Source: Camarhynchus parvulus (taxonomy: Eukaryota; Chordata; Aves; Passeriformes; Thraupidae). Taken from it: a DNA stretch of 64,000 bases. The number at the start of each line of letters is the position of its first letter. Within the stretch, counting starts at the first letter, position 1. Shown in pieces: positions 1 to 13,700 of this stretch. Where the stretch lies: assembly GCF_901933205.1 (NCBI RefSeq), contig NC_044572.1, positions 35,123,501 through 35,187,500 on the forward strand, written 5' to 3'. The notes beneath the pieces are model-generated. The model was not told where the DNA came from. It ran no database searches and saw only the letters and a program-made list of their open reading frames with translations. The position numbers were made by a program, and so were the translations under genes.

Positions 1-1094
1 CCAAAGGTGAATTACCTACTTCAGAGTGTACAGCTGCAGTGATTGCAAATCCAGTAGTAATGAATCTGTTATTTTGTAGTCCTTTCTCCAATTTCGTTAT
101 AAGGGTCAGATTTTCAGTGCCAGCTGTGTTGTTTCATGTTAATGACTATACCACCTAAAGACCTAGGGACACTGGCCATTTAAAAAATACCCCTGTTTGG
201 AGTAGTTTTAGTGTATAAATGCATATTATGCACATTTAAATAATTGTGATTTTTTTTCCCTTCTATCTTTCCCCGTTCTAGACATTGTACTAAATTAAAG
301 GTACAGCTGTTTCGTGCCTTCCCTTTCCTTGATGGGTGAAGGCATTTTAGAATAGTTTTTGCAGTCATACCTGTGGTGGTTCTGCTGAATATCAGTGTGG
401 CAGGAGAGATTTGAGCTGCTGTCCAAAATCCACTGTTTCTTAGTGCGGATCTCTGCTCCCAGCAGGATTTTGTTTTAATGTGAGCCCTGCACTGAGGCTG
501 TGGCGGTGATGCTTCAGGAGGAGACCTTTGGGAAGCACTTGGATCAGTTTGTGCATGTCTGGTAGCTTAACTAAAGTGAGACCAAAGCTACAGAAAAAAG
601 GTTTTGAGTTTCTCACAGGCAGATCCAGCACAAGATTGAGAGAGCAGTTCATGAAGAAGATCTGCACCTCCTCTGTCTTGTCTGACACTTCAAATTAAAG
701 TTTGGGTGAAGACTTTATTTGGGCCTTCAGAAATCTGGAGCTTGAGTTCTTACATTGATGACTGCAGACTTGTTCTTAAACCCAGCTGCTATTCAAGCAC
801 ATGTGGTGAGAACACACAAAGAACAATCTGTGACACTGAAATTGCCAGGTTCAAAATTTTCCTTACCAACAGAACAAAAGAACACCAATTGTTTTGAGAT
901 CAGAGAAGAGTAATAATGTTCTCTGATTGATGAAAAGTTCACTGCCTTGTGAGAAGTAAAACAACTCCAAAAGTATAACAAGTCCTTGCAAATGTACTTT
1001 TGAATTACAGTGCTTATATTCCACGAAGCTGATGCAGAGCAGTAGGAGAAATTATTTTGCTTGGAACAAGGTAGAGTCATCTGCAGTGGAGTGC

Positions 1095-1290
1095 AAATGG
1101 GATCAAACTAGGAGACAGAGAAATTAGGCTGCGTGTCAGGCAATCTGAACTAAAAGAGTTATTTGACTGGGAAAGAGCTTCCCAAGGGAAATAATAAAAG
1201 CCACATTATTTGGGACACCTAAAATTAGAGTTCAGAAAGCACTAGAAAAAAATGTACAACCTTGCTTTGGTGGGGAAGTGGACTAGAAAA
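1095..1290 (+). repeat. Possible old CR1-like LINE 3' fragment
   Basis: The wording 'gggatcaaactaggagacag', then 'aaattaggctgcgtgtcagg', then 'gcttcccaagggaaat' and a downstream 'ggtggggaagtggactagaa' follows the order of the 3' part of old CR1 elements of birds and reptiles. It is heavily diverged. Assignment is from memory of the family and is not aligned. Confidence 0.4.
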
Positions 1291-1725
1291 GGCAGGGTTT
1301 TGGATTTTCTTTTTTTTTTTTTTTTGTTTGCAATAAATTCTACAATTGTTGGGCTCAGTTCTGTTCTGTGATACATAAGTCAAGGTAAGATTTACATTGC
1401 TTCTTGCCTAAGGAAACTGAGGTTAAAACTATAGGCTTCTCCCCTCCACCTTGCCAGCCTTTTGAAGTGTATCTTTTTATTTCTGTCCCTCAGGGATGGT
1501 TCAGACCTCTCTCTTCCAATTATAGGTATGCATATTTAGAGGGGTGGAGAAAGGGCACATGTGCCTTAAGGATCCTTTGTAGCATTTCCCTCTTACCTGG
1601 CTCTTACCAGACCCTGGAACTGGTCAATATGATCCTCCTTTTTTTGGTTTTAATTCCGAGTTTATTTCGATTGCTATGTGGAAATCCATAAACTCAGCAT
1701 GTTCTGAAGCTATTGTGTGAAATTA

Positions 1726-1750
1726 CGTATGTATGTATGTATACATGTTT

Positions 1751-1783
<33 letters not shown>

Positions 1784-1784
1784 C
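1726..1784. repeat. Compound microsatellite (TATG)n (TG)n (TA)n
   Basis: About four TATG units are followed by (TG) about 10 at 1752-1772 and (TA) about 6 at 1772-1783. It is read directly and is likely length-polymorphic. Confidence 0.95.
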
Positions 1785-3599
1785 AGTATAGTGAGGGGAG
1801 AGGCAAATGAAATAGAGCCTTTAACCAAGGAACAGAGGCCTCCAAGTAATGTGTGTTGATATACTGAAAGTGCTGCAGCCTTCTCCATAATTTTCTTTCA
1901 ACACAGTCCATGTGATATTGCTGCAGTAATACAAAAGGGGTTATCGTAGCCAATCCTACATATTAAAAAGTGTAGATTGTGCAGTTATGACTAAATGTTA
2001 AGAGCCAATTGTTTTTTATTGTACGTTAGCTTGAAGATTCCTGTCTTTATCAGCATACACTGTCTACTTGTGAGATGGCAGTGCTCCTTTCAAAGCCCAC
2101 TTGAACAAATAGAGCCTCCATGTGGAAGATGGTTCTTCACTGTGTAGGCATTACCCTGTAGTAGTTCTGGTATAAAACCCTGAGTTTTAGTGTGCGCACA
2201 AAAGGATGCCAAGGTCAGGACATTGAGCCTCCAAATTTGTGGTAAGAGACTAAAGAAGGCATGTCACCAGGATTTTCTGAAAGATGATTCATTTGTAGAG
2301 GGTTTGAAAAATCATGAGAGGAAAGCTATATGGTGTCTCCAGTATTTCATTCAAGGGCTGTGTGTTACAGCCCCACAGAATGCATTTTTCCTTGATGCCA
2401 CTGGACAGGAGTATATGGGAGTGGGATACATGGTGAACACTTCCTCTGCACTGAATTTTGGGTTGTAGTTTCTACACAGTTTCTAGTCCTTGAATTTAGG
2501 CTGCATCATTTGGAGAAACAAGTGCTAGGGCAGGGACTGGTGGAGAGGCAGCTAGAAAAGTCATTTAATGGCATTTCAGACTGTGACTTTTAAATAGCAG
2601 GAGCTGATTCCCATTTCCTTTCTCCCACTGCTGCTTGCCTCCAATGTGCTCTACCTCCTGCTGCCATTCATGTGGTCTGCCACAGGAGCGTGGGCTGTAT
2701 TTTTTTTTCCTAATTTGACTAAGAGCATATTTCCCATTCTAAATCCTTAATGAAGACAAAAGGCCTGTATTGCAGGGTAGGAAGATACTAACCCGAAACA
2801 TGTTATTAGCTGGGAAGACTCATTCTCCTTATGTCCATGTTTTTGAATGGCTTAATTGAGGAAAAGAGATATCTTCTGATGATGGGTTTTTGAATAGGGC
2901 AACAATGAGGGTGGAATTATGGAGATGCTGTGATGCCAGCTTTCTTGGAAAGCTTCATTAAGAGATTATTAAAGTGATTGTAACTGATTCTGTTACAGAT
3001 CAGGGTGCTTTGATCAGCCAGCCCTTTGCATAGCGATCTCTCAAGGGAGAAAATGAGTGTTTCAGAGGTTCTGCATGTTTAATTTTGACTGATCTCTCAT
3101 TAACTATTTTACAAGATGGAAAAGGAGGAAAATACTCAAACGTTGGGATATTATTCATATACACTAGGTAGGAAGTGACAAGTCTGCATGTACATTTTAA
3201 TTTCACTGCCTCTTCCAATCTAGCCCTTTAGCAAAACAGCCAGATATTCCACTCAAGATTGTAACTTGCCTCATTTCTGTTATCTTGTCTCCTGAACTTT
3301 TCCAGATTTAACTTTAATGCCTCCTCCCTACACAGATGATTCTGGAAAAGCATAGAGTGCCTGTTTTTAAAAATGAAGGGAGAAGCAAGGCAAATAGGTT
3401 CTGGGAATTGTGGTCTTTTCAACTTAACATCAATTTCTAGTAAAACATTAAAATGTGAAAAATGTTTCTAAGACCTTTCAGGAGTCAGGGAAACAAATTA
3501 TGACCTAGAGAGATGTATAAAGAGTAAATGTGAGAAACCAATGTAATTTCTTGTTAAGATAAAGCCTTGCAGAAAGACAAAGCATATGACATATTTTGT

Positions 3600-3670
3600 G
3601 TTATTGTAGGGTTTTTGACACTGTTTCATATGACATTGTGAAGAGTCTCAGAAAATAATCGTGACATGAT
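3600..3670 (+). repeat. Possible old CR1 reverse-transcriptase fragment
   Basis: 'tttttgacactgtttcatat' followed by 'gacattgtgaagagtctcag' resembles the CR1 reverse-transcriptase region coding AFDTVSHDIL. Only a few dozen bases can be matched, with stops in the frame. Confidence 0.3.
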
Positions 3671-4597
3671 GGATGTAGAACAAGATGTAAAATTAGATGT
3701 GTTTGGAGCCTTTATCCAAGTGTCACTATCAAAAGAAGATTTCAAGCATCGCTTGCATAGGCCTCTCTTTGGCACTGCCTAGTACTTCCCTTTGCAACAT
3801 TACTGATGAAATACAGGAGTTTCTTGTTAACTTTAATGATGACTGAGTCATGCTGAGGGCATGGTTAGGTATGAAAACCAGTGAGTGATGCGTTGTCATT
3901 CTACAAAAGATTTTTTTTTTAAGAAAAGCATATAGCTTTTGTTGGGAAGATAGGTGCCTTTTTGTCAATGTATTACTAAAGAATTGTGAAATTAATATTT
4001 AAAAATGGCAGGAAAAACACTTGACTTCAACACTTGAGATGTCTGATCCTTGATGTTATATAATTTGGTAATAGAAGCATTAATTTGCAGAATTATTTCT
4101 TTATTGGGGACTTAAATAATGAAGGACTTAAAAAGTCCCTTACTCTCTCCCTAGAGCAGCAAACCTCTGGCTTAAAGTCAACTGAGTTTTTGTCCCAGCA
4201 GGAGTGTCAACATGTGGTCGACTGTGATTTGTTCTCTGCAGAATTGCATTTCAGAGCTATGGGCTAGGTTAAGGCAAGATGTAATAGTTGGACAGGCTAG
4301 GATCTATGCATTTGGTGCTCATGGCACTGGTCCAGATGCGTGAGCTTGCTCTTTAGATGTATGTTGTCATCATAACTGTAATGAGGCTGCTCATGCTGTA
4401 CTTTTGGAAGCAGTGCAGTATAAAAGTCTTCACTCTGCTGAGAGCTAGATATTTTGGCCGATCTTCAGCTTGCAGTGTATAAACACATTCCCCTCTGTTT
4501 TTTCTTTTTATTCTTCCACTTTTCCTCCCTTCCTTCTCCTCAAGGACATAGACTGGCAATATTTTTCACAACTGGGTGAAGCTAGAAATCCGAGCAG

Positions 4598-4705
4598 ATG
4601 CCTGTGCCGCCGCCACCACCTCCTCCTCCACCACCTCCACCACCACCTTCTGGAGGGCCCCCTCCACCACCACCTTCGGGAGGGCCCCCTCCACCACCAC
4701 CACTG
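4598..4705 (+). CDS. WIPF3: WIPF3 coding exon 1 (start codon, polyproline)
   Basis: The exon probably begins at 4545, after a pyrimidine-rich tract ending in CTCAAG, leaving 53 nt of 5' UTR before the ATG at 4598. It codes for MPVPP..., then runs of proline separated by two SGG linkers, ending in leucine 36 before a GTAAG donor at 4706 (phase 0). The MPVPPPPPPPP opening is typical of the WIP family and decides the start. A 27-bp unit (4637-4663 and 4664-4690) is tandemly duplicated with one mismatch and gives the two SGGPPPPPP repeats, so this part is probably length-variable. All-proline runs of this kind bind profilin in WIP relatives. Confidence 0.92.
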
Positions 4706-7700
4706 GTAAGATTGACTTTTCATTTCTGTGTGCAAAAGCTTAGCTGTAGTAGCCAGCTCAGAGCCCACAGGGTTTTGGCATGGATATTCATAGCAAATAT
4801 CTGGGGCAGATGTTTGTTTTGCTGGCACTGATTCTGTTCATTACAGCAGTGATCTCCAAAGTGGGGTGTGTGAGATGATCCATTGATATGTGGGATGAAA
4901 ATCCTGCAACTTCATACATGTGTATATTTTATAAAGAAATAAAGCCATGTGTTTTGGGGTGCATGCTCAAAAATTTTGTTACTGCTAGGAGTGCATGATC
5001 AAAAGGTTTTGAGATTATTAGAGTGCATATGGTGAGAATTTAGCATTTGTGAATACTTTTCCAGCCAAAGGGAATTCATTTTTGTATTGGTAATGGTACA
5101 GATGGTAAGTATTAATTTCTTCCTCCTTTTTCTTACAGCTCCTATTAAGACTCACAGTGTTCAGCTGCACATTTTGCCCTTTCTAGCACACGGTGTCTTC
5201 CTGGGGATACAGCACAATATTCTTTTGTACATGTGCAGGAACAATTACAGCTTGTAGCAGATCATTACTGTGTGTGTCATGAAGTAGAACATGTGCCTTG
5301 CCAGCATGTTTGCAATAAGAGGAGGATGCTCTGGGTGAACTTTCAGGGTATTACATTTTCATACCTTCACAATCAATTATTGTACCTATTGTAAAACCTG
5401 TTTAAGTAATTCCTTGAATTCTGTGATCAGTTGGTCATAACCTGTTTCTGCATTGAAATTCTTAGACTTTTCTTGAAAGAGCGTAACCTGGCATGGTTGT
5501 GTTCAAGTCATAAAATCTCCCCTGACTTTTTTTCATACATTTTTCCATCACTGATGTGGTTATTTGGAGAGTATGTTAGACTGTGTAGCAAAACAGTACA
5601 TGGTACTTAAAATGTACTTCAAATGTACTTCAAGTTTATTTTTTTTAAGAACTACATTTCTCTGTTGCATTCCTTGGCATCTCTGCTGGTTTTGTTCCCA
5701 GGAAGGTTGGTTGATTTTGTATGGTATTGTTCATAATGCTCTTATTTTATCTTTTTTTTTCCAGAAGGAGGTTTCTTTGCAAGTTTCTTTCTGCTACTTT
5801 ACAGGCTAAACAATATTGTAAAACTCCCCATGAGTTGTGGAGATGAAGAGGAGGAGGATAAAGACAGCAAATCAAATAAGCAGTGTTTGATTCTTTTCAA
5901 CATTCAGCTTAAACTTTGGCACCAGGAGCAGTGTTTCCAATTAGCAATTCTTCTGGGCTGGTACACAGCCTATACTTAGATGCTGAAATAAGTGGGCTGC
6001 ATATTGTGAGCAGCTCAATGCTCACAACTGCAATTAAAGTCAACAGAAGCTACAAATGTTCTTATCCCAATAAATTTAGATCAGTAAAGTATCTAGAGAC
6101 ATTTTTAGACTCCTCTAACATACACCAATTATAAATGACTTGAGAAAGCTAAAAGGACCCCTAAGGATCATTAAGAACAAGTTTAGGATTTTTTGATTCC
6201 ACTTCCCTTTTCTGACAACTAAACCCACTGCCGTGATAGGGTTTTGATACAAGAAGGCTTGTTTTCATATTGCAGTTGGATCATTCTGTTTCAAATGGGT
6301 GGTCTCTGTATAAGACATGCAGAATTTTGAGTCAGCTCCATCTTGGTGACATGATACATACTAGATGTGTTTCTAGTTATTGTCTGATATTGAAGCTTTG
6401 CTTTTAATAAGTCTTGATGCTAAAAAGAGTATATGAATCAACACAAATAATTAATAAAATAGCGTGATAGGACATTGTTTTTTCTGCAACAGCAAAATTA
6501 CTTTTCCCTGTCACAACTGAATGAGAGAGAGGATCAGGAATCTGCCTGGTGAGTTCAGCAGAAGCACAGAGTAGGAGGCTGCTCTCCAGCTGGTGCCAAG
6601 TTACAGAGTAAAACCTTGTAGTTGGGGAGTCTTCAGAAACTTGCTACAGACCCTATTTTCTTTTACTGGAAAGCCCTTTTCTAGAAATTGGCATTTGTCT
6701 TTTACAGTTGCTAATCTGCCCAGCTGTTGTTACAGCTGCTAGATCTACAGTTGGGGATGGAAGAAGGAAAAATTTTTACAGGTGTATAGCTTTAAGGAAA
6801 ACCTTCAAAACAAATAAGTTATTATTTGGCCGACAGATGGAGAAGTTCCAAAGTAAACAGCACAGTGATTTTTATTATACTGATATGATTAAATCAGAGT
6901 AAGATTTGCATGTCAGCAATTAAAAGTTAGGTTTTAATTTTACTATTGATATGCAGGGTGAGCCACTAGTTTAATTTATGTGATTTATGTTAAAAGAAAA
7001 ATGTCTGTGTGTAGGTGGGGTTTTAGAACCTGTAGTTTTTCATTATGCTATTGCAGGGGTACCAGGGACTCTCTTGCTTTTCTGGTTATGGATGAGAACC
7101 ATACTTTCCTCTTGCTTTCACTATCAAGAGATTTTTAGCAGAAGTAGTCACCACATTATGTTTTCTCTGCACATTTTCTTTACTAATATTGTAAGCCTTG
7201 ATCCCAAATAATTTTGCAGTCCTTACTTCGTGGAAATTCTAATCACTGTTGGCACATAACTTTTTTGTCCTGTTGACTCTTAAGGCTGAAGAAACTTCCT
7301 TCCTAGTGTTTTTTGGCCTTGTACCTGCTGTTTTCTAAGACTTTTGGACTTGCTGATATTCTGTAAGTACTTGTACTGCATTTTGTTCACAAAAGTTGTT
7401 ACAAGACAATACAAAGTGATTTGGAGATGGTATTTAAGACATGCTAGGAGCCACCTGTGCCCAATAGCCAAAAAGCTACTGGCTGTTAGAGCAAACTTAA
7501 AAGGAAACAAATTCCTGGATTTCTCAGGAGGGAATGGTGGGATGTCTGCTGTAGCAGATGCAGGTGGCTGAGTCAAAATGCAAATACAGCTAATTAGATT
7601 AATTGACCATGTCTTCAAATGCCTGCCTTCTGGGGGTCATAGAGATGAGAGGGGTGAGTAGGCAGAATAAAACTATGCCCTGATGTATTTTCTGGCACTG

Positions 7701-10700
7701 GCTTACAGAATTCAATTCCCTTCATGTTCCATTTTCCTCTACACCTTAACAAAGCACACTTAGACAGGAGGCTTTTTCTAAAGCTCTTCTAGTTTATGGG
7801 TGTGCCATGTAAGGTAGAGTTTTTTAATAGTTTTTGTTGGTGGTCTTGGGGAAGAGGTTGGTAGTTTTGGGGTTTTTTAAAGCTTTCTGCTCACGAAAAA
7901 TTTAATTTTATTCCCAATCTGTTTCTTTTACCAGTCCTGCCTTTAAGCTTGGCATATGAGGCAACCAGGTTAGTTTTGGCTTGTCATATTTTCTGGAGTA
8001 GGTGTCACCACTGAGACGATTAAAATTTTTCTCTACTTCATTTCCCAAGAAAAGGATCAAGAGAGAATTTTGCTTTGATAAACACTGTTCACTTATTACA
8101 TGCAGTGAAGGCTGCTTACTGCTGTGTGGCCTCTGTATATATGAATTTGTAATGTTAAGATCAGTCATCACCTATTAAAATGTTAATATTGGAGGAAGTG
8201 TGGATGTGTAGCAGCCCTGCTGGGTTGTGCCTTATTCAGAGATGTTTGTTTAATGATTCATATGTTTGTGGGGTTTAAGAAAATACTTCTGTTCTCTTTA
8301 GAATTGGTATGAATAAAGTCTTAGCATAGAAATTAACCCCCAAAATCACAATGGATCAGATGATTAAAGCTCATAAAGTAGCACCAGGTGTTTATTTGTT
8401 GCCTTGTGGCACACTAGAAACAAGGATAGCAGAAGGAGAAAGTAATATGCTTACTTTGGTGATAGAAATGTGAACCTTGAAACGATGATGAATGCTAGAA
8501 TAGCATTTAGATTAAGCATAAGAATTGCCTCATCCTTATTTAGTTAAATTTTTTTAAAAATTAAAAACAGAATTACTGTTGTAGGTAAACCTGTCTGTGT
8601 TTACCAAGTTTTTTATTCTCTTCTTATTTTCTACTCTGTAATAGAAAATTCAGAAAAGCAATTCCTCATGATATAGTGTTATGATAAAATCCTGATTTAC
8701 ACAGAAGGATTTCCAGGGTTGAGAAAAACATCACCTGATAGTTTCCCTTGGGGGGATGTTTTTTCCCCTCCTTCATGCAGTTGTTAGATTGAAACCCTTG
8801 CTGAGCTGTTTCCTTCAGCTTCACAAGAAATTCAGAGAGCTACAGTGTTCATCTGAAGTTGTGTGGGAGTTGGTTTTGCTCCTCTGACATTTAGCACTAC
8901 TGTTCTTTGGAAAGAGAACAAACAGCATATGTAAACCATCTTGGCTGAAGATAATGATGATTTGTGGTATTTTGATTTGGTCTTACCAAATATAGTATGC
9001 GTGAATGTGCACATATGAGCACTCATATGCATAAATTTTTGGTCATGCTTGCTAATTATTTATTGTAAAAATTAAAGTAATCTCTCAAGTTTCTATTCAG
9101 ACCCCTAGACATGCAAGTGTAATACTGAAAGAACAGCATTGTGCATGGTGCCAATAGCAAAATAGTTAGGAATGTGTTTATTAAAATTTTATCTGAGCTG
9201 TAAGATCATATTTAGTACTTTGTCATGGAGCCTAGGGAGATACTAAAGCACAATATTTATTGCTGATAGGTAAAACACACCAGAATGAGAGAAAATGCTG
9301 GCTTGGTAATCTTGTTGGTGACTGACTGATCATACAGACTGTGCTGAGGGCTGGACAAAGCACAGCTGAAATTTTTGAGTGCTGTATTCCAGATGAAATA
9401 AAGGATACTGATGTATAGTGTTTTAATAATAGATCATATCTCACACCGTCTGCTTTCATAAAGAAGTGAGAGTGAATCATGTAGAAAAAAAAATACTGTA
9501 TCTTTGTGTGGTTTATTTGACTTAATTTTTAGCTGTTGGAAAATTGGGATTGCGTAGCTGTGGTGTCTCAAAGTGATGTTGCTGTAGCTTTCTGTATTTC
9601 TGGTCAAGAAATACAGAAAGAGTAAGTGGGAGCTGTGAAATATGGGAAAGATGAAAAGAAAACATAAATACTAGTCTGAAAAGACTGTTTCATCTGGACA
9701 GGTACAGGGGCATGGATTGCATATAGTTCCTAGCTGCTAATCTTCTTGAATGCTTCACTTGAGAACTCTTATGTCACCATGTTAAATGTATTTACAGAAT
9801 GTTCTGCAGGTTTCTTCATAATGTCATATGTCTGAATGGAATGGAATGCATTTGAAGAGCATGCTTTCTCTTCGTTTTTCGTCTGTATAATGTACAAGTA
9901 TGGAAATTGCAGAGTGGATTTACCAGCTGTAAATGATCAAGCCCAGGTACCAGAAGCAGCCTAGCTGCAGACAACTAATAGGTTAATTTACCATTCTAAT
10001 CACAAAGTAATAATGCCCTTAATACCCCATCTCTAGTGTATGCAGTGGCTACATATTAAATTCCATCTGTCAATTAATATTATACTTTTAGCCTTTTAAT
10101 TAAAAGAGAACTCAAAATTATAGCAACGCTTGAGTAGGACTTCTGTGAATGGCTGGAAGGTGAGAGTGCAAGAAATGCCAGTTTCTTGTTGTTCTCTCTT
10201 GGGTTAACCATAATTTTGTGTAGGTGCTAAATGGCTTTTTAGAATGATCAGTAACTTCTGCGCAGGTAACTGGGTATGAGAAATAGCCTAGTGTTCTTAG
10301 AGGTTAAATTGTGATGTGTATAGGTTGTTACCCGCTGAAGTTTTTGTTGCCACTACTCATGGTATCCCTTGTCATTCTGGGGAGTCTGCAATGGTAGACA
10401 GAGAGAATAAACAGTGCTAGTGTCACCAGCTCCCATGGCAATGTTTTCAGCCTTGTTCTGTTTGACATTTTCATTGCAATGCCAGGCCCTCAGATTTCCT
10501 TGTTTATGTAAGAGTTTTCCCTTTCTTATCATTGATGCAGAAGCTATCATGGGACTTTGAATCACAAAATTTTAGTAATCAAAAAATGAAGTCCAAAATT
10601 AGCTTTTGAAGCCAGTCTCAGGGTATTTTTTATTTGACTTGTGATCTTTCTGGACTGCTGGGAAACACTTTTAGAGTAGTTTAAATTTTATACTGCCTTA

Positions 10701-13700
10701 ATTTTGGTGGCTTCTGTTACTGCATGTTTTCTTTTAGTACAAGAATAGTCAGAATTTACATTTAAAATGTCAGTGTCAGAAAGTTAAATACCTACAGAAA
10801 AGCTCAGCAGGTACAAATGATCCTGCTTATTCTGTTGCATTTTTTGTATTCAAGTACAGAAATCTAGCAACCCACACTGGAAAACCTTAAGTGCACCCTA
10901 GTGAATTACCCCCTGCTCCATTTGAGGCAGGAGCAATTGAACCCTTTAGTATACAAGATTTTATATTATCTGATACAGTGGTGCTAGCATAAGGGACAGA
11001 GGGTTTCTTGGGTGCAGTGGCATTGATTCCTGGTGGTATTTAAAATGAGCACTGGGAACATAGATTTAGAAGAAAGTTGCTTCTGCTATGCTGGTTTTTG
11101 TGTTCTGTTCCCTGGCATTGTGTGTGGTGGTTGCTTTAAGCAGGTGCAGAGCAGGCACCAGGCTCTCCTCACACTGAAAGGCCTCACTGCTTGGGACTAA
11201 AGCCAGGACTAGGCGGTGGCTGTAGTGCCAGGAAGAGATCCATAACAACTTTTGCACTACTTCCCTAGCTGGGAGCTGAGAAACAAGGTCAGGGTAGACT
11301 CAGCCTATCTATGTACACACATTGCTCAGTGACCTTTTCAACCTGGCAGGCTCAGACTGCAGAACTTTGTGCCATGGAGACTAAGATCATGGGTAATCAG
11401 TACTGAGCTGGGTGTAGGTGGAATTGTCAAGTGCTGGTCCTGTCATTCTGTTGAAACAATGATTTCATAAGCTGCCAGGAAGCAATTTGGCAGGTTCCCT
11501 CATGTGGGTTCCCTCAGAAAAGTTGGCTGGAGAGTGACCCCTCACATGGGAAGCATTTGAAGCTTGGCTTGCTAGAAGGCTGAGAGAGTGCCATGTTTGC
11601 CCAGGCAGACCAGGTGCCAAGAATTAATTAGTCTTGTCCTATGCTACACAGCAGAAACGCAGAAGTGGCTCTGATCTCACAAATGACTGTGCAGGTAGAG
11701 TCTTGCACTGTGGTGAGGTCTTCTGTAATTAAAAAGCTTTAAATTAGAGGTCAGTACTCTCTTGTGAACAGAACCAAAACTGTCAGGTACCAGATCTCCC
11801 AAGCTTGTTTAGAAACAAGCAGTTTAAAATATTTAAAATAAAGGAAGACATCTACTTTGTTGTTAAGACTTGTTAGATTTTTCCTTAAACTGGAAGGGGG
11901 GATTATTTTGATTATTTTATTTTGTATTTGACAGTGCATGAGTGAAACTACACCTGATGCATATGTAGTGAAAATACAAGAAGGATGACAATGTTTTTCT
12001 CTATGGTACTTCGGTTTGTGATGTGCTGGAAACTGAGTTTATTATTTTAATAAGCTCCTTCTTTTTGTTGCTGCTGCTTTTCTTGGCACATTCCTGGTGG
12101 AGACTTTAGCTGCTGGTTTGAGAATTCTTTGTAAAAGCAATGCTCTTGCCTGCTGGGCAAACTATTTCTGCTGCAAATGTAAAATGATTAATTCCTGGCA
12201 TAATTCAAAACAAGTAGTAGTGGATTGATCTTGGACTCAAGTTCCAAATTCCTCTGGGGTTTCAGATTTCATGCTGAGCTACAATTGGATAGATGACTTT
12301 TATAATCCTGTGCAATGTTGAGGAAGACACGCTGGTCAGCTTACACTGAGATTTCTGGTTAACTTCCATGTTTTACTTTATTCCAAAAGAACCTCATTCT
12401 TTTAGTAAAAAGTTACGACATTGTAGTTGTTAGATTGTTCTGGCATCTTACTGGCAATATTACTTTTTTCTGTCAGTTCTGCTTTTGGAAAGGATGAAGT
12501 CTTTGAGGAGCTGAATTTGTTTAAATACCTTAGTCTGATGGTTACAGGAATCTCCTTCTGGAACTCCTGTGGTCAGCAGTTCATGGTTAAGTGGAAGGAA
12601 GCTACAGAGTAGGTTGCTTGCAAGCAGGTCTCCCCTGTTCTTGGTCCACTCTTTTTTATCATCAGTGGTCCCAGAAGGATATTTTAAGACTCGTACCCTT
12701 TGAGGCCCCTTACTCAAGGGCTCTGGCTTTCCAGACTGCTGTGAGCACCAATCCAGTGCCTGGCTTTCCTTCAAAGGAGTAGGAGATTTATGGCTGGATA
12801 GGGACCCAGTCATCATCTCTCTCTTCATTCTCCCCTGCTTGGAAAGTCTTGCGGTGCCATATGGGTAGTAAGAACATTCATCATCCTTCCTCGGATGATT
12901 TACCAACCACAAACAAGCTGTGTTTTTCTCTCATATTCTCAGCTATCTCTGACATGACGCACATACTGCATTAGGCAGCCAGCTTCACCTTTTTTATCCT
13001 CTTTCCTGAAAAATCTGCATTTGTTTACACCAGAATTTTGGTTATTGTTAATATCAAAATAATATTTGGGGAATTTTGTTATATTTCCAATGGTTTCTGC
13101 TCTTTCTTGATGTTTTATACATACCTTATTTAAGGTTTAGATGTTTTAGTTGTCTCTCATTATTGACAAACATTTTCTTTGACCAGAGCTGGCACTATCA
13201 CATTACTGACTACACTGCCTCCACAGCTCTTGCTTGTTTTGCCCTACCTGCTGTTTTAGATGCTGGTTTTAATTGTCCACTGTCATGTTTGTAGGCTTTT
13301 TCTCTTGCATTTTTTAGTTTAAGTTGTGTCTCTGAATCATGACAGATTGGGTGCCAGAGAAGGCCAGGACTGGCTCAGGAACAATTTTTTTTTCCCCTGT
13401 AAATATTTTGTCTCTGTGATCAAATATCCTTTATCCTGGAGCTTTCTGCTTAGCCTTTATCTTGCTGCACTATCTTTCCCTTCCTTAAAAGCCAAACCTG
13501 AGGTGTTTCATGCTGCAGTGGTGAAAATCACTTGCCTCAGCCTGGATCTGTGCAGGTTTGTGTGAGCATGGCAGAGAAGAATAAGAAAGCAAGGGGTGTC
13601 CTCAATCTCTTTTTCCACTGAAATATATGCTGCTTATGCCTTCTGCCAGTACCTGTGCTTGATCCCTGCATTGAACCTGGGGGATTTTGTCTACAGGAGG

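Larger units (their letters stand above)
1..4544 (+). other. Intron or 5' flank of WIPF3, no gene seen
   Basis: Upstream of the first coding exon I find no coding exon. The stretch is AT-rich with a T run near 1310-1325, a compound microsatellite (1726-1784) and two faint fragments resembling old CR1 LINE sequence (about 1095-1290 and 3600-3670). There is no CpG-rich patch, so the promoter is probably left of the window and this is intron 1. Confidence 0.6.

Noticed and set aside
4508..4828. Minus-strand Trp/Arg-rich open frame over the WIPF3 start exon
   Set aside because: It is the complement of the CCACCA proline repeat and has no supporting structure.
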